Made by a program: the position numbers and the translations under genes. The notes beneath the pieces were generated by a model. The model ran no database searches. It saw nothing but the letters and a program-made list of their open reading frames with translations, and had not been told where the DNA came from. Shown here piece by piece: positions 1 through 7,421 of a DNA stretch of 64,000 nt; positions within the stretch are counted from its first letter, which is position 1; the number at the start of each line of letters is the position of its first letter. This stretch comes from Chryseobacterium aahli (lineage in GTDB: Bacteria; Bacteroidota; Bacteroidia; Flavobacteriales; Weeksellaceae), in assembly GCF_022699665.1 (NCBI RefSeq), contig NZ_JALDNB010000011.1, positions 124,001 through 188,000 of the forward strand. The letters run 5' to 3'.

Positions 1-616
1 GATAATGCGTAATCAAAAGAACTGCATTTCCTTCGTTTTTAAACTGGTTCACACCGTCTGCAACAATTCTTAATGCATCGATATCCAATCCAGAATCGGT
101 TTCGTCAAGAATCGCCAATTTAGGATTCAGCATCATCATTTGGAAAATCTCGTTTCTTTTCTTTTCACCTCCCGAAAAACCTTCGTTCAATGATCTTGAA
201 AGAAAATCTTTTTTAATTCCTAATTTTTCAGATTTCTCACGAATCATAGCCAACATTTCTTTCGCAGGCATATCTTCCAATCCGTTTGCTTTTCTGTTTT
301 CGTTTAAAGCAGCTTTAATGAAATTCGTCACAGAAACTCCCGGAATTTCTACCGGATACTGAAAAGAAAGGAAAATTCCTTTGTGTGCTCTTTCTTCAGG
401 AGCATCTTCAATAATGTTTTCACCTTGAAAAAGGATTTCTCCTTCCGTTACTTCGTAATCTTCTTTTCCTGCAATCACAGAAGAAAGAGTAGATTTTCCC
501 GCTCCGTTGGGTCCCATGATCGCATGAACTTCGCCCGGCTTGATTTCAAGATTGATACCTTTTAATATCTGTGCGCCATCTTCAATTCTGGCGTGTAAGT
601 TTTTAATGTTTAACAT
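1..616 (-). CDS. sufC: SufC, Fe-S cluster assembly ATPase (C-terminus cut by window edge)
   Basis: ABC-type ATPase of the SUF machinery that works with SufB and SufD to build Fe-S clusters on the scaffold in the cytoplasm. Translating back from an ATG at 616 gives MLNIKNLHARIEDG, then a Walker A motif GPNGAGKST at about residues 35-43, the family signature NEGFSGGEKKRNE, and a Walker B region with LAILDETDSGLD. About 205 codons are present; the family is about 250 residues, so only the end is missing. It is the last suf gene visible on this strand, and sufD would be expected beyond position 1. In many relatives sufB and sufC are adjacent, but here a GxxExxY gene lies between them. No good -7 element is obvious just upstream of 616, so it probably depends on readthrough. 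Confidence 0.95.
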   Translation of the reverse strand, partial: MLNIKNLHARIEDGAQILKGINLEIKPGEVHAIMGPNGAGKSTLSSVIAGKEDYEVTEGEILFQGENIIEDAPEERAHKGIFLSFQYPVEIPGVSVTNFIKAALNENRKANGLEDMPAKEMLAMIREKSEKLGIKKDFLSRSLNEGFSGGEKKRNEIFQMMMLNPKLAILDETDSGLDIDALRIVADGVNQFKNEGNAVLLITHY

Positions 617-626
617 ATATTTTTAA

Positions 627-715
627 TTTATCGCAAGGTTAGACAAAGATTTTTATTTGTCTCCTATGTTATCTTTAAAGATAAACAAAGGCGCTAACGC
701 TTAGCGAGGAAATAC
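627..715 (+). repeat. Left inverted repeat of the GxxExxY cassette
   Basis: This 89-bp arm aligns without gaps to the reverse complement of 1166-1254, with about 67 of 89 positions identical by hand count. The outer third and the inner third match best and the middle 20 bases are diverged. It starts 11 bases upstream of the sufC start codon and ends 18 bases short of the GxxExxY stop codon. Confidence 0.75.
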
Positions 716-733
716 TATTTCTTTTTTTAATAT

Positions 734-1120
734 TTAAATTTCATCAAGATTGTTTGCTATTCTTCTAACACCGTCCTTAAAAAGTTGAGAATTAAAATTT
801 AAAAGCATCCCTAATTTAAAATTTCCGACTCTCAAATAATTTTTTAACTGTAAAGCATGAAAATTATTTAAGCTTTCTACTGATTTAATTTCTAAAACGA
901 CTTTATTTTCAATCAACAAATCCATTTTGAAAGCTTTTTCTAAAATAAGTTCTTCATATTGGATATTCAGGAATTTCTGTTTTTCAACTATTAATCCTTC
1001 TTTCCGTAATTCATAAAATAAACAATCTTCATAAATGGTTTCAAATAAACCAACACCTAATTTTCTATGAATCTTTAATCCGCTTTCAAATACAATCTTT
1101 GAAATCTCATTTTCTGTCAT
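734..1120 (-). CDS. GxxExxY protein (PD-(D/E)XK-like fold)
   Basis: Small 128-residue protein of the GxxExxY family. The name-giving motif GLFETIY is at residues 24-30. A nuclease-like D...ExK arrangement follows, with D67 in FKMDLLI and E77-x-K79 in LEIKS. The cellular role of the family is not established, although the fold resembles restriction-type nucleases. The gene has its own -7 element TATCTTTG at 1135-1142, some 15 bases before the ATG, and sits wholly within the paired 89-bp inverted repeats. It interrupts sufB-sufC, so it is probably an accessory insertion and not a working part of Fe-S assembly. Confidence 0.85.
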   Translation of the reverse strand: MTENEISKIVFESGLKIHRKLGVGLFETIYEDCLFYELRKEGLIVEKQKFLNIQYEELILEKAFKMDLLIENKVVLEIKSVESLNNFHALQLKNYLRVGNFKLGMLLNFNSQLFKDGVRRIANNLDEI

Positions 1121-1134
1121 TTGTTTGTTTTTCG

Positions 1135-1142
1135 CAAAGATA
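1135..1142 (-). promoter_or_regulatory. -7 promoter element of the GxxExxY gene
   Basis: TATCTTTG on the minus strand is a perfect match to the Bacteroidota consensus TAnnTTTG, placed 15 bases upstream of the ATG at 1120. It lies inside the inverted-repeat cassette, so the gene would carry its own promoter wherever the cassette lands. No TTG element was found 17-23 bases further upstream. Confidence 0.5.
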
Positions 1143-1165
1143 CAAGTTGAAAATTAATTTCGATT

Positions 1166-1254
1166 GTATTTCTTTCCTAAGCGTTAGCGGCTTAGTTTAT
1201 CTTAAAATAAGCGATTCGCTTTTAAAAAAAATCTTTGTTTTACTTTGCGATAAA
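1166..1254 (-). repeat. Right inverted repeat of the GxxExxY cassette
   Basis: Partner of 627-715 in the opposite orientation. Its outer end at 1254 is only 7 bases from the sufB stop codon at 1261, and its inner end is about 45 bases upstream of the GxxExxY start. The inner CGCTAACGCTTAG block is identical in both arms. Confidence 0.75.
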
Positions 1255-1260
1255 ATCAAA

Positions 1261-2709
1261 TTACCCCACAGAACCTTCTAATGAAATCTCCAGTAACTTC
1301 TGAGCTTCAATGGCAAATTCCATTGGTAATTTATTTAAAACTTCTTTACTGAAACCATTCACAATTAAAGCAATTGCTCTTTCGGTATCGATACCTCTCT
1401 GATTACAGTAAAAAATCTGGTCTTCACCGATTTTTGAAGTGGTAGCTTCGTGTTCTAGCTGTGCAGTAGGATCTTTAATTTCAATATAAGGGAAAGTATG
1501 CGCTCCACATTCGTTACCCATTAATAATGAGTCACATTGTGAGAAGTTTCTGGCTCCTTTTGCAGAAGGCATCACTTTTACCAATCCTCTATATGAGTTT
1601 TGAGATTTTCCTGCAGAAATTCCTTTCGAAATAATTGTTGATTTTGTATTCTTACCGATGTGAATCATCTTTGTACCTGTATCGGCATACTGATGATTGT
1701 TGGTTACTGCGATAGAGTAGAACTCACCAATAGAACCATCACCTTTCAAGATACAAGAAGGATATTTCCAAGTTACGGCAGAACCTGTTTCTACTTGTGT
1801 CCATGAGATTTTTGCTTTTGTTTCGCACAATCCTCTTTTGGTTACAAAGTTGAAAACTCCACCTTTTCCTTCTTCATTTCCTGGGTACCAGTTTTGAACC
1901 GTTGAATATTTAATTTCAGCATTATCCATCGCAATCAATTCAACAACCGCAGCGTGAAGCTGGTTTTCGTCTCTTGACGGAGCTGTACAACCTTCAAGAT
2001 AAGAAACATAACTTCCTTCATCTGCAATCACAAGCGTTCTTTCAAACTGACCTGTTCCGGACTGATTGATTCTAAAATATGTTGACAATTCCATAGGACA
2101 TCTTACCCCTTTTGGAATATAGCAGAAACTTCCGTCAGAAAATACTGCGGAATTCAATGCTGCATAAAAGTTATCGCCTCTAGGAACCACTTTTCCAAGA
2201 TATTTTTTTACTAAATCCGGATGATTTTTAATCGCTTCGGAAATTGAACAGAAAATAATTCCTTTTTCTGCTAAAGTGTCCTGAAAAGTTGTTTTAACAG
2301 AGATAGAATCTATTACAATATCAACTGCAACATTTGAAAGCCTTTTTTGCTCTTCAATATTGATTCCCAATTTAGCAAAAGTTGCCAATAATTCAGGATC
2401 TACTTCATCTAAGCTTGCCAATTCTGGCTTGGCTTTCGGTGCAGCGTAATATTTAATTGCCTGAAAATCTGGTTTTGTGTATTTGATGTTTGCCCATTCA
2501 GGCTCTGTCATTTTCAACCAGATTTTGAAAGATTCCAAACGCCATTCTGTCATCCATTCCGGTTCTTCTTTTTTAGCAGAAATAGCACGGACGATGTCTT
2601 CGTTTAGACCAATTGGGAAATCTTCGTAATCGAGTATCGTTTCCCAGCCGAATTCGTATTTTTTATTTTCTAAATCGACTCTTAAGTCGTCTTCAGTATA
2701 TTTACTCAT
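1261..2709 (-). CDS. sufB: SufB, Fe-S cluster scaffold protein
   Basis: Core scaffold subunit of the SufBCD complex, which assembles Fe-S clusters from sulfur delivered by SufS. The length (482 residues) and sequence are typical: an N-terminal part beginning MSKYTEDDLRVDLENKKYEF, a central region with FCYIPKGVRCPMELSTYFRI and YLEGCTAPSRDENQLHAAVV, and a C-terminal beta-helical segment with CGAHTFPYIEIKDPTAQLEHE and RAIALIVNGFSKEVLNKLPMEFA. The gene is 66 bases downstream of the IscA-like gene and is presumably co-transcribed with it. Its stop codon is almost touched by the right arm of the GxxExxY cassette, which now separates it from sufC. Confidence 0.97.
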   Translation of the reverse strand: MSKYTEDDLRVDLENKKYEFGWETILDYEDFPIGLNEDIVRAISAKKEEPEWMTEWRLESFKIWLKMTEPEWANIKYTKPDFQAIKYYAAPKAKPELASLDEVDPELLATFAKLGINIEEQKRLSNVAVDIVIDSISVKTTFQDTLAEKGIIFCSISEAIKNHPDLVKKYLGKVVPRGDNFYAALNSAVFSDGSFCYIPKGVRCPMELSTYFRINQSGTGQFERTLVIADEGSYVSYLEGCTAPSRDENQLHAAVVELIAMDNAEIKYSTVQNWYPGNEEGKGGVFNFVTKRGLCETKAKISWTQVETGSAVTWKYPSCILKGDGSIGEFYSIAVTNNHQYADTGTKMIHIGKNTKSTIISKGISAGKSQNSYRGLVKVMPSAKGARNFSQCDSLLMGNECGAHTFPYIEIKDPTAQLEHEATTSKIGEDQIFYCNQRGIDTERAIALIVNGFSKEVLNKLPMEFAIEAQKLLEISLEGSVG

Positions 2710-2775
2710 TTTAATAGATTTTAGAGATTAGATTTAAGATTTAGAGTATTCTAAATCAGTACTTCCAATGTCTAA

Positions 2776-3105
2776 TTATAAGCTAAAACTCTCACCACAA
2801 CCACACGTTCTGGCTGCATTAGGATTGTTAAAAACAAATCCTTTTCCATTCAATCCACCTGAGTATTCGAGGATAGTACCTGCTAAATAAAGAATAGATT
2901 TTTTTTCTACCACAATTTTGATGTTATTGTCTTCGAAAATCTGATCGGCATCTGTTTTTTTGTTGTCAAAACCCAAAACATATTCCAAACCAGAACAACC
3001 TCCGCTCTTTACCCCAACTCTTATATAATCTTCTGCCGGATTAAAACCATCTTCTGTCATCAGTTGAATGGCTTTTTCCTTAGCATGATCTGAAACTTTT
3101 ATCAT
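2776..3105 (-). CDS. IscA/SufA-type Fe-S assembly protein (HesB family)
   Basis: A-type carrier of 109 residues that receives or delivers Fe-S clusters. The three conserved cysteines of the family are visible: C37 in SGGCSGLEY, and C101 and C103 in the C-terminal TCGCGESF. It is the first gene of the suf cluster here, with a -7 element TATTTTTG at 3134-3141. The order IscA-like > sufB > sufC fits the usual flavobacterial suf layout. Whether it acts as SufA or as a more general carrier cannot be decided from sequence, so no symbol is given. Confidence 0.93.
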   Translation of the reverse strand: MIKVSDHAKEKAIQLMTEDGFNPAEDYIRVGVKSGGCSGLEYVLGFDNKKTDADQIFEDNNIKIVVEKKSILYLAGTILEYSGGLNGKGFVFNNPNAARTCGCGESFSL

Positions 3106-3133
3106 TGTATTTATTTAGAATGATTTAATCTTG

Positions 3134-3141
3134 CAAAAATA
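3134..3141 (-). promoter_or_regulatory. -7 promoter element of the suf cluster
   Basis: TATTTTTG on the minus strand matches TAnnTTTG exactly and lies 29 bases upstream of the IscA-like start codon. No matching TTG -33 element was found. Confidence 0.45.
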
Positions 3142-3204
3142 CGAACTTTAATCAGTAAATAAAAATCGTCGTTTTTATTTTATCGATTTTTATCATCGAT
3201 GGTT

Positions 3205-3212
3205 TAACTTTG
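3205..3212 (+). promoter_or_regulatory. -7 promoter element of the GLPGLI gene
   Basis: TAACTTTG matches TAnnTTTG exactly and lies 38 bases before the ATG at 3251. Confidence 0.45.
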
Positions 3213-3250
3213 ATGCATATTTAAAATCAAAACTATAAATCAGGAAAATA

Positions 3251-4087
3251 ATGAAAAAATTAGGCATTCTTGCTGTAGTCTTGCTTGCACAGGCTACTTT
3301 CGCACAGACCAACAGATTTGTTTATCAGGTAACTTCAAAACCAGATGTCAATAACAAAACTGATATTAAAACTGAAAATGCATATTTAGATATATCAGCA
3401 GAAAAATCTATGTTCTATTCTGAAAACAGGATTAAAAGAGATTCTGTAATGAAAGCCAATTTTCAAAGCGGTGGTGCGAGAGGTTTTAATAGAGAACAAA
3501 TGGAAGGTTTGAGAACGAATATGAATTATTCCATTGAAAAAGATAAAAAAAATCAGAAAACCTTATATAAAGATCGTTTGGGAAGAGATCAATATTCATA
3601 TGAAGAAGATCGACCTCTGAATTGGAAAATTTTATCTGAAACCACTAAAATTGGTGAATATAAAGTACAGAAAGCAGAAACTGAGTTTGGCGGAAGAAAA
3701 TGGACGGCATGGTTTACAACAGATTTGCCTTACCAAGATGGACCATATAAATTCAGCGGACTTCCAGGTTTGGTGGTGAAAGCAGAAGATGCTAATGGAG
3801 ATTATTCTTTTGATTTAATGAAAAATTATAAAATTGCTGATTTTCCTGAAATGACTACATTCGGAAATGTTATTAAAGTTAAAAGAACTGATTACATAAA
3901 GCAGCAGGAAAAATATAAAAGCGATCCCGCTTCTTTTATGAATAGTCAACGTGGCGGCGGAATTTCTCCTCCAATGAGAACCGGAGGTGGTGGTGGAAAC
4001 CAAAATCCTGCAGAAATGAGAAAGCGAATGGAAGAAAGAGCTAAAGAAGAAGCAAAAAGAAACAGCAATCCGATTGAACTGAAATAA
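3251..4087 (+). CDS. GLPGLI family exported protein
   Basis: Exported protein of 278 residues with a clear signal peptide (MKKLGILAVVLLAQATFAQ). The family motif GLPGLV is at residues 170-175, preceded by WTAWFTTDLPYQDGPYKFS as usual for this family. The last third is low complexity: glycine-rich (MRTGGGGGN), then rich in Arg, Glu and Lys (MRKRMEERAKEEAKRN). The family is widespread in Flavobacteriia, and its function is unknown. It is a single-gene unit with its own -7 element, ending in a strong hairpin shared with the convergent metalloprotease gene. Confidence 0.9.
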   Translation: MKKLGILAVVLLAQATFAQTNRFVYQVTSKPDVNNKTDIKTENAYLDISAEKSMFYSENRIKRDSVMKANFQSGGARGFNREQMEGLRTNMNYSIEKDKKNQKTLYKDRLGRDQYSYEEDRPLNWKILSETTKIGEYKVQKAETEFGGRKWTAWFTTDLPYQDGPYKFSGLPGLVVKAEDANGDYSFDLMKNYKIADFPEMTTFGNVIKVKRTDYIKQQEKYKSDPASFMNSQRGGGISPPMRTGGGGGNQNPAEMRKRMEERAKEEAKRNSNPIELK

Positions 4088-4091
4088 AATA

Positions 4092-4124
4092 AAAGGTCTG
4101 AAGAAATTTTCTTCAGACCTTTTT
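4092..4124. terminator. Bidirectional terminator between convergent genes
   Basis: A perfect stem AAAGGTCTGAAGAAA / TTTCTTCAGACCTTT with A-runs and T-runs on both sides lies between the GLPGLI stop at 4087 and the metalloprotease stop at 4126. It can end transcription from both directions. Confidence 0.85.
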
Positions 4125-4125
4125 G

Positions 4126-4980
4126 TTATCTTAAAAGTTGATTAAAGGTATCTCCTTGTTTGATGTCTCCGGAGTTGTATCCTTTCATAAACCATTCTTT
4201 ACGTTGTGCTGATGAACCGTGAGTAAAACTTTCCTGATTCACGTAGCCTTGTGATCTTTTCTGAATATTATCGTCACCTACAGCTTCTGCTGCTTCAACT
4301 GCAGATTCTAAATCGCCCGGTTCAAGAAACTTTTCTCTTTCGTTAGAATATCTAGCCCAAAGTCCGGCATAGAAATCAGCCTGAAGTTCAGTAGCTACAG
4401 AAACCTGATTAAGCTGAGCTTCAGAATATCTCCCGCTTCTTCTTAATTGGTCTGTTTTATCTAAAGTTCCTAGAAGATTTTGTACATGATGTCCCATTTC
4501 GTGAGCCATTACATAAGCAATGGTAAACTCGGTTACTTTAGCCCCGAATTTCTCCTGAAGTTCTTGGAAGAAACTCATATCCATATAAACAGATTGATCG
4601 GTTGGGCAATAAAATGGTCCCATTGCGGACTGTGCTTGTCCACAACCGGAATTTGTACCTTCTCTAAACAAGACAACTCTGGCTGGTTTGTATTGCATAC
4701 CGTTTTCGGCAAAAATTTTAGTCCAAGTTTCTTCGTTTTCAGCGGTAATCATTTTAACGAATTCCCCCACTTGCAGGTCTCCTTGACTCAGTTCTCGCTG
4801 CTCGGTTCTTGGTGATGAACTTCCACTTGAAGAAAGAATTGCTGAGGGATCTCCTCCAAGAAAAAATACGATTGCAGCAATGATGATTGTTCCTAAACCG
4901 CCTCCTACAATTGCGCCACCGCCGCCGCCGGATCCTCGTCTGTCATCTACGTTGCCACTTCTGTCGTCTGTCCATTTCAT
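4126..4980 (-). CDS. Neutral zinc metallopeptidase, YpfJ family
   Basis: Membrane-anchored metalloprotease-like protein of 284 residues. The N-terminus MKWTDDRSGNVDDRRGSGGG is the family hallmark, followed by a glycine stretch and one transmembrane segment at about residues 23-42. The zinc motif HEMGH is at residues 160-164 (AYVMAHEMGHHVQNLLG), and a helical part with ELQADFYAGLWA carries the probable third zinc ligand. The physiological substrate of the family is not known. The gene is monocistronic and convergent with the GLPGLI gene. Confidence 0.93.
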   Translation of the reverse strand: MKWTDDRSGNVDDRRGSGGGGGAIVGGGLGTIIIAAIVFFLGGDPSAILSSSGSSSPRTEQRELSQGDLQVGEFVKMITAENEETWTKIFAENGMQYKPARVVLFREGTNSGCGQAQSAMGPFYCPTDQSVYMDMSFFQELQEKFGAKVTEFTIAYVMAHEMGHHVQNLLGTLDKTDQLRRSGRYSEAQLNQVSVATELQADFYAGLWARYSNEREKFLEPGDLESAVEAAEAVGDDNIQKRSQGYVNQESFTHGSSAQRKEWFMKGYNSGDIKQGDTFNQLLR

Positions 4981-5021
4981 TTGTTTGTTATTTTTATATG
5001 TAAATTTAAAATATTAAATAA

Positions 5022-5029
5022 TATTTTTG
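5022..5029 (+). promoter_or_regulatory. -7 promoter element of the lipoprotein/ygiB-like/ygiC-like operon
   Basis: TATTTTTG matches TAnnTTTG exactly. It covers the TTG codon at 5027 that could be taken as a start of the next gene. Transcription should begin a few bases downstream, so translation most likely starts at GTG 5048. Confidence 0.5.
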
Positions 5030-5047
5030 TCAAAAATAACAATTAAA

Positions 5048-5374
5048 GTGAGAAAAATTCAAATTGCTCTTTTGCTTTTAAGTTTAATGAGCGTCACCGC
5101 TTGTAGTGACGGGGAATCCAAGGAAGATGAAGTGGAAAATGTCGATAAAAAATCTGCCATCGAAACCGAACTTTCTGTGCAACATATTGATACGGCAGAT
5201 GTTTTAGTTACAAAGCACAAAATTTGGAAAAACAATAAACTCTTTAAAGAAATTATAAAAAGAGATACCATTCCGAGTTTGGGAGATACTTTGCAGATTG
5301 TGGAAGATGAAAGTGGTAACGAGCACAATGCTAAGGTGAAAAAAGATTACGAATTTTATATAACCGTGCAGTAA
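5048..5374 (+). CDS. Small lipoprotein of unknown function
   Basis: Predicted lipoprotein of 108 residues. A hydrophobic signal (IQIALLLLSLMSVTA) is followed by the lipobox cysteine in TACSDG. The mature part is acidic and lysine-rich with no recognised domain. The reading frame can be extended to a TTG at 5027, but that codon lies within a perfect -7 element, so GTG 5048 is chosen. The stop codon overlaps the next start by one base (TAATG), which suggests translational coupling with the YgiB-like and YgiC-like genes downstream. Confidence 0.7.
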   Translation: MRKIQIALLLLSLMSVTACSDGESKEDEVENVDKKSAIETELSVQHIDTADVLVTKHKIWKNNKLFKEIIKRDTIPSLGDTLQIVEDESGNEHNAKVKKDYEFYITVQ

Positions 5375-5706
5375 TGAAAAAATCAAGTTCTATAAAATTG
5401 CTTTTTGTCACAGGAATTCTTGCGGCTTGTTCTCAGGAAAAACCAAAAGAAGAGTGGGGGAAAGAAAAAAAGGTTTACATGAGATCAGATTCTACAGCAT
5501 CATATTCAAGATCACATGGTTTTATGGCTGGTTTACTGTTATATCATGCATTCCGTCCTTATGGTGCTTACAGCAACGGCGCTTATCAAAGAGCGGGATA
5601 TTACAGTGATGCCATCAGTACCAAATCGAATATCGGCAGAAGTTCTTACAAAGGAAATGTTGTGAGAGAAGGATTGGGTAGAAGTGGTTTCAGAGCATCG
5701 TCGTAA
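5374..5706 (+). CDS. YgiB-like (DUF1190-type) lipoprotein
   Basis: Predicted lipoprotein of 110 residues with lipobox LAACSQ and a tyrosine/glycine/serine-rich mature part (GFMAGLLLYHAFRPYGAYS ... GRSSYKGNVVREGLGRSGF). This composition and the RSSY...GLGRSGF tail resemble the YgiB/DUF1190 group, and the next gene is a YgiC-type ligase. The ygiB-ygiC pairing is known from Enterobacteria. The family assignment therefore rests largely on context and is an inference. The start overlaps the preceding stop codon, and the gap to the next gene is 2 bases. Confidence 0.6.
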   Translation: MKKSSSIKLLFVTGILAACSQEKPKEEWGKEKKVYMRSDSTASYSRSHGFMAGLLLYHAFRPYGAYSNGAYQRAGYYSDAISTKSNIGRSSYKGNVVREGLGRSGFRASS

Positions 5707-5708
5707 TT

Positions 5709-6869
5709 ATGAAAAGAATACAATCACAATTCCGGAAAAACTGGGAACATAAGCTTGAAAACTTAGGCTTTGGCTATCATTCGCTGGAAGGACTTTACTG
5801 GGATGAAAGTCATTATTATGAGTTTTCGATGGATGAAGTCAACCAGATTGAACATGCAACAACCGAATTGTGGCAGATGTGTCTTCAGGCTGTTGATTAT
5901 ATTATTGAAAAAAATCTTTGGGACAAATTTAATATTCCTGAATGGTTTAGAAATTATATTATTACAAGCTGGGAAGAAGATCATCCTTCGATCTACGGAA
6001 GATTTGATTTTGGTTTTGATGGTGAAAATTTGAAACTTCTTGAATTTAATGCAGATACGCCGACCTCTTTATATGAAGCTTCGGTCATTCAGTGGTATTG
6101 GCTACAGGAGATGTTTCCGTACAAAGATCAGTTCAATTCAATTCATGAAAAACTAGTTGATTATTGGACGTATCTTAAAAAATACATGAATCCGCATTAT
6201 ATTTATTTTGCTTCATTAACCAATATTGAAGATGTAACGAATGTGGAATATTTGCGGGATTGTGCTACACAGGCAGGTTTCGAAACCGAATTTATTCCCA
6301 TACAGGACATCGGCTGGGCAGAAGATATTCAAGAATTCATTGCAGAAGACCGAACAATCATGGAATATATTTTTAAATTATATCCTTACGAATGGATTCT
6401 GCAAGATGGTTTTGGCGAAAAGTTAATCAGTAATAATTTCAGATCTCAATGGATGGAGCCGGCATGGAAAATTCTGCTTTCCTCAAAAGCTATTTTACCA
6501 ATCCTATGGGAAATGTTCCCCAATCATCCCTATTTATTGGAATGTTATTTTGAACCAAAACATTTGAAAGATTTCGTTAAAAAACCAATTTATTCAAGAG
6601 AAGGAGCCAACGTTAGTTTATTTAAAAATAATGTTGCGATTGAAGAGAATGATGGCGATTACGGAAAAGAAGGTTTTATTTATCAGCAGTTATTTGAACT
6701 TCCAAACTTCGACGGAAATTATCCTGTCATAGGAAGTTGGGTGATTGGTCAGGAACCTGCCGGAATTGGGATCAGAGAAAGTTTACATTTGATTACCAAT
6801 AATCAAAGTAGATTCGTTCCTCATTTGATAGACTCTAATAAAATTTACATAAAAGAAAAGGAGCTGTAA
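5709..6869 (+). CDS. Glutathionylspermidine synthase-like ATP-grasp ligase (YgiC type)
   Basis: Protein of 386 residues corresponding to the C-terminal ATP-grasp synthetase domain of glutathionylspermidine synthase, without the amidase domain. Typical segments are SIYGRFDFGFDGENLKLLEFNADTPTSLYEA near residue 95-125, the central WILQDGFGEKLISNN, and KKPIYSREGANVSLF and PVIGSWVIGQEPAGIGIRES toward the end. Stand-alone members such as E. coli YgiC have no firmly known substrate, so it is called a peptide-amine ligase-like protein. It is the last gene of a three-gene operon, with a terminator stem that overlaps its stop codon. Confidence 0.88.
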   Translation: MKRIQSQFRKNWEHKLENLGFGYHSLEGLYWDESHYYEFSMDEVNQIEHATTELWQMCLQAVDYIIEKNLWDKFNIPEWFRNYIITSWEEDHPSIYGRFDFGFDGENLKLLEFNADTPTSLYEASVIQWYWLQEMFPYKDQFNSIHEKLVDYWTYLKKYMNPHYIYFASLTNIEDVTNVEYLRDCATQAGFETEFIPIQDIGWAEDIQEFIAEDRTIMEYIFKLYPYEWILQDGFGEKLISNNFRSQWMEPAWKILLSSKAILPILWEMFPNHPYLLECYFEPKHLKDFVKKPIYSREGANVSLFKNNVAIEENDGDYGKEGFIYQQLFELPNFDGNYPVIGSWVIGQEPAGIGIRESLHLITNNQSRFVPHLIDSNKIYIKEKEL

Positions 6870-6888
6870 AAATCAGCTCCTTTTTTAT
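6856..6888. terminator. Terminator of the ygiC-like operon, shared with ribH
   Basis: Stem AAAAGGAGCTG / CAGCTCCTTTT followed by a T-run. Its left arm contains the end of the YgiC-like coding sequence. The ribH stop codon lies 17 bases beyond, on the opposite strand, so the hairpin may serve both directions. Confidence 0.8.
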
Positions 6889-6904
6889 TTCAATAGTTTC
6901 TGGT

Positions 6905-7420
6905 TTATTTCCCAAAACCGATGTTTCCTTTTTTATCAGAAAGATTTCTTTTAAAATTAATCATGCTTAAAGCTGTTACTGCTGCTTCAACCCCTTTATT
7001 TCCAAGGTCACCGCCGCTTCTTGCGATCGATTGTTCTTTAGTGTCATCTGTCAAAACACAGAAAATAGTTGGAGTATCTGTCAAGATATTACAGTCTTTA
7101 ATTCCCTGTGCGACTGCGTCACACACAAAATCAAAATGCGGAGTTTCTCCTCTGATGACACATCCGATAGCGATTACCGCATCGAATTTTCTTTCTTTAC
7201 AAAGCTGCATGCTTGCATAGTTTAATTCAAAAGCTCCCGGAACGGAAAATAATTTGATGTTTTCAGACTTTACACCTTCTTTCTCAAGAATTTCTAAAGC
7301 CGCATCACGTAGATTATAAGTTACAAAGTCATTCCACTCAGAAAAAACAATGCCGATAGAAAAATCCTCGGCATTATTTATATGAAGTGGCTTGTAATCT
7401 GAAAGATTAACTGTTGCCAT
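6905..7420 (-). CDS. ribH: 6,7-dimethyl-8-ribityllumazine synthase
   Basis: Penultimate enzyme of riboflavin synthesis. It condenses 5-amino-6-ribitylamino-uracil with dihydroxybutanone phosphate. The 171 residues include FSEWNDFVT (substrate-binding turn, about residues 26-34), VPGAFELNYA (60-69), GCVIRGETPHFDFV with the catalytic histidine at H95, and SGGDLGNKGVEAA near the end. It starts 1 base after the TPR membrane protein stop and is co-transcribed with it. No other riboflavin genes are nearby. Confidence 0.97.
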   Translation of the reverse strand: MATVNLSDYKPLHINNAEDFSIGIVFSEWNDFVTYNLRDAALEILEKEGVKSENIKLFSVPGAFELNYASMQLCKERKFDAVIAIGCVIRGETPHFDFVCDAVAQGIKDCNILTDTPTIFCVLTDDTKEQSIARSGGDLGNKGVEAAVTALSMINFKRNLSDKKGNIGFGK

Positions 7421-7421
7421 G

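Larger units (their letters stand above)
627..1254. mobile_element. Candidate inverted-repeat cassette carrying a GxxExxY gene
   Basis: A 628-bp segment between sufC and sufB is bounded by two imperfect 89-bp inverted repeats and contains one gene with its own -7 element. Both ends begin TTTATCGCAA, share an ACAAAGATTTTT block, and end inside with AAGATAAAC, CGCTAACGCTTAG and GAAATAC blocks. No transposase, and no convincing target-site duplication, is visible. That it is mobile is inferred from the symmetry and from its position inside a normally compact operon. Confidence 0.6.

Noticed and set aside
627..1254. Insertion sequence with transposase
   Set aside because: The inverted repeats are long, but the only gene inside is GxxExxY; no DDE or Y1 transposase motif is present, so it is described as a non-autonomous cassette.
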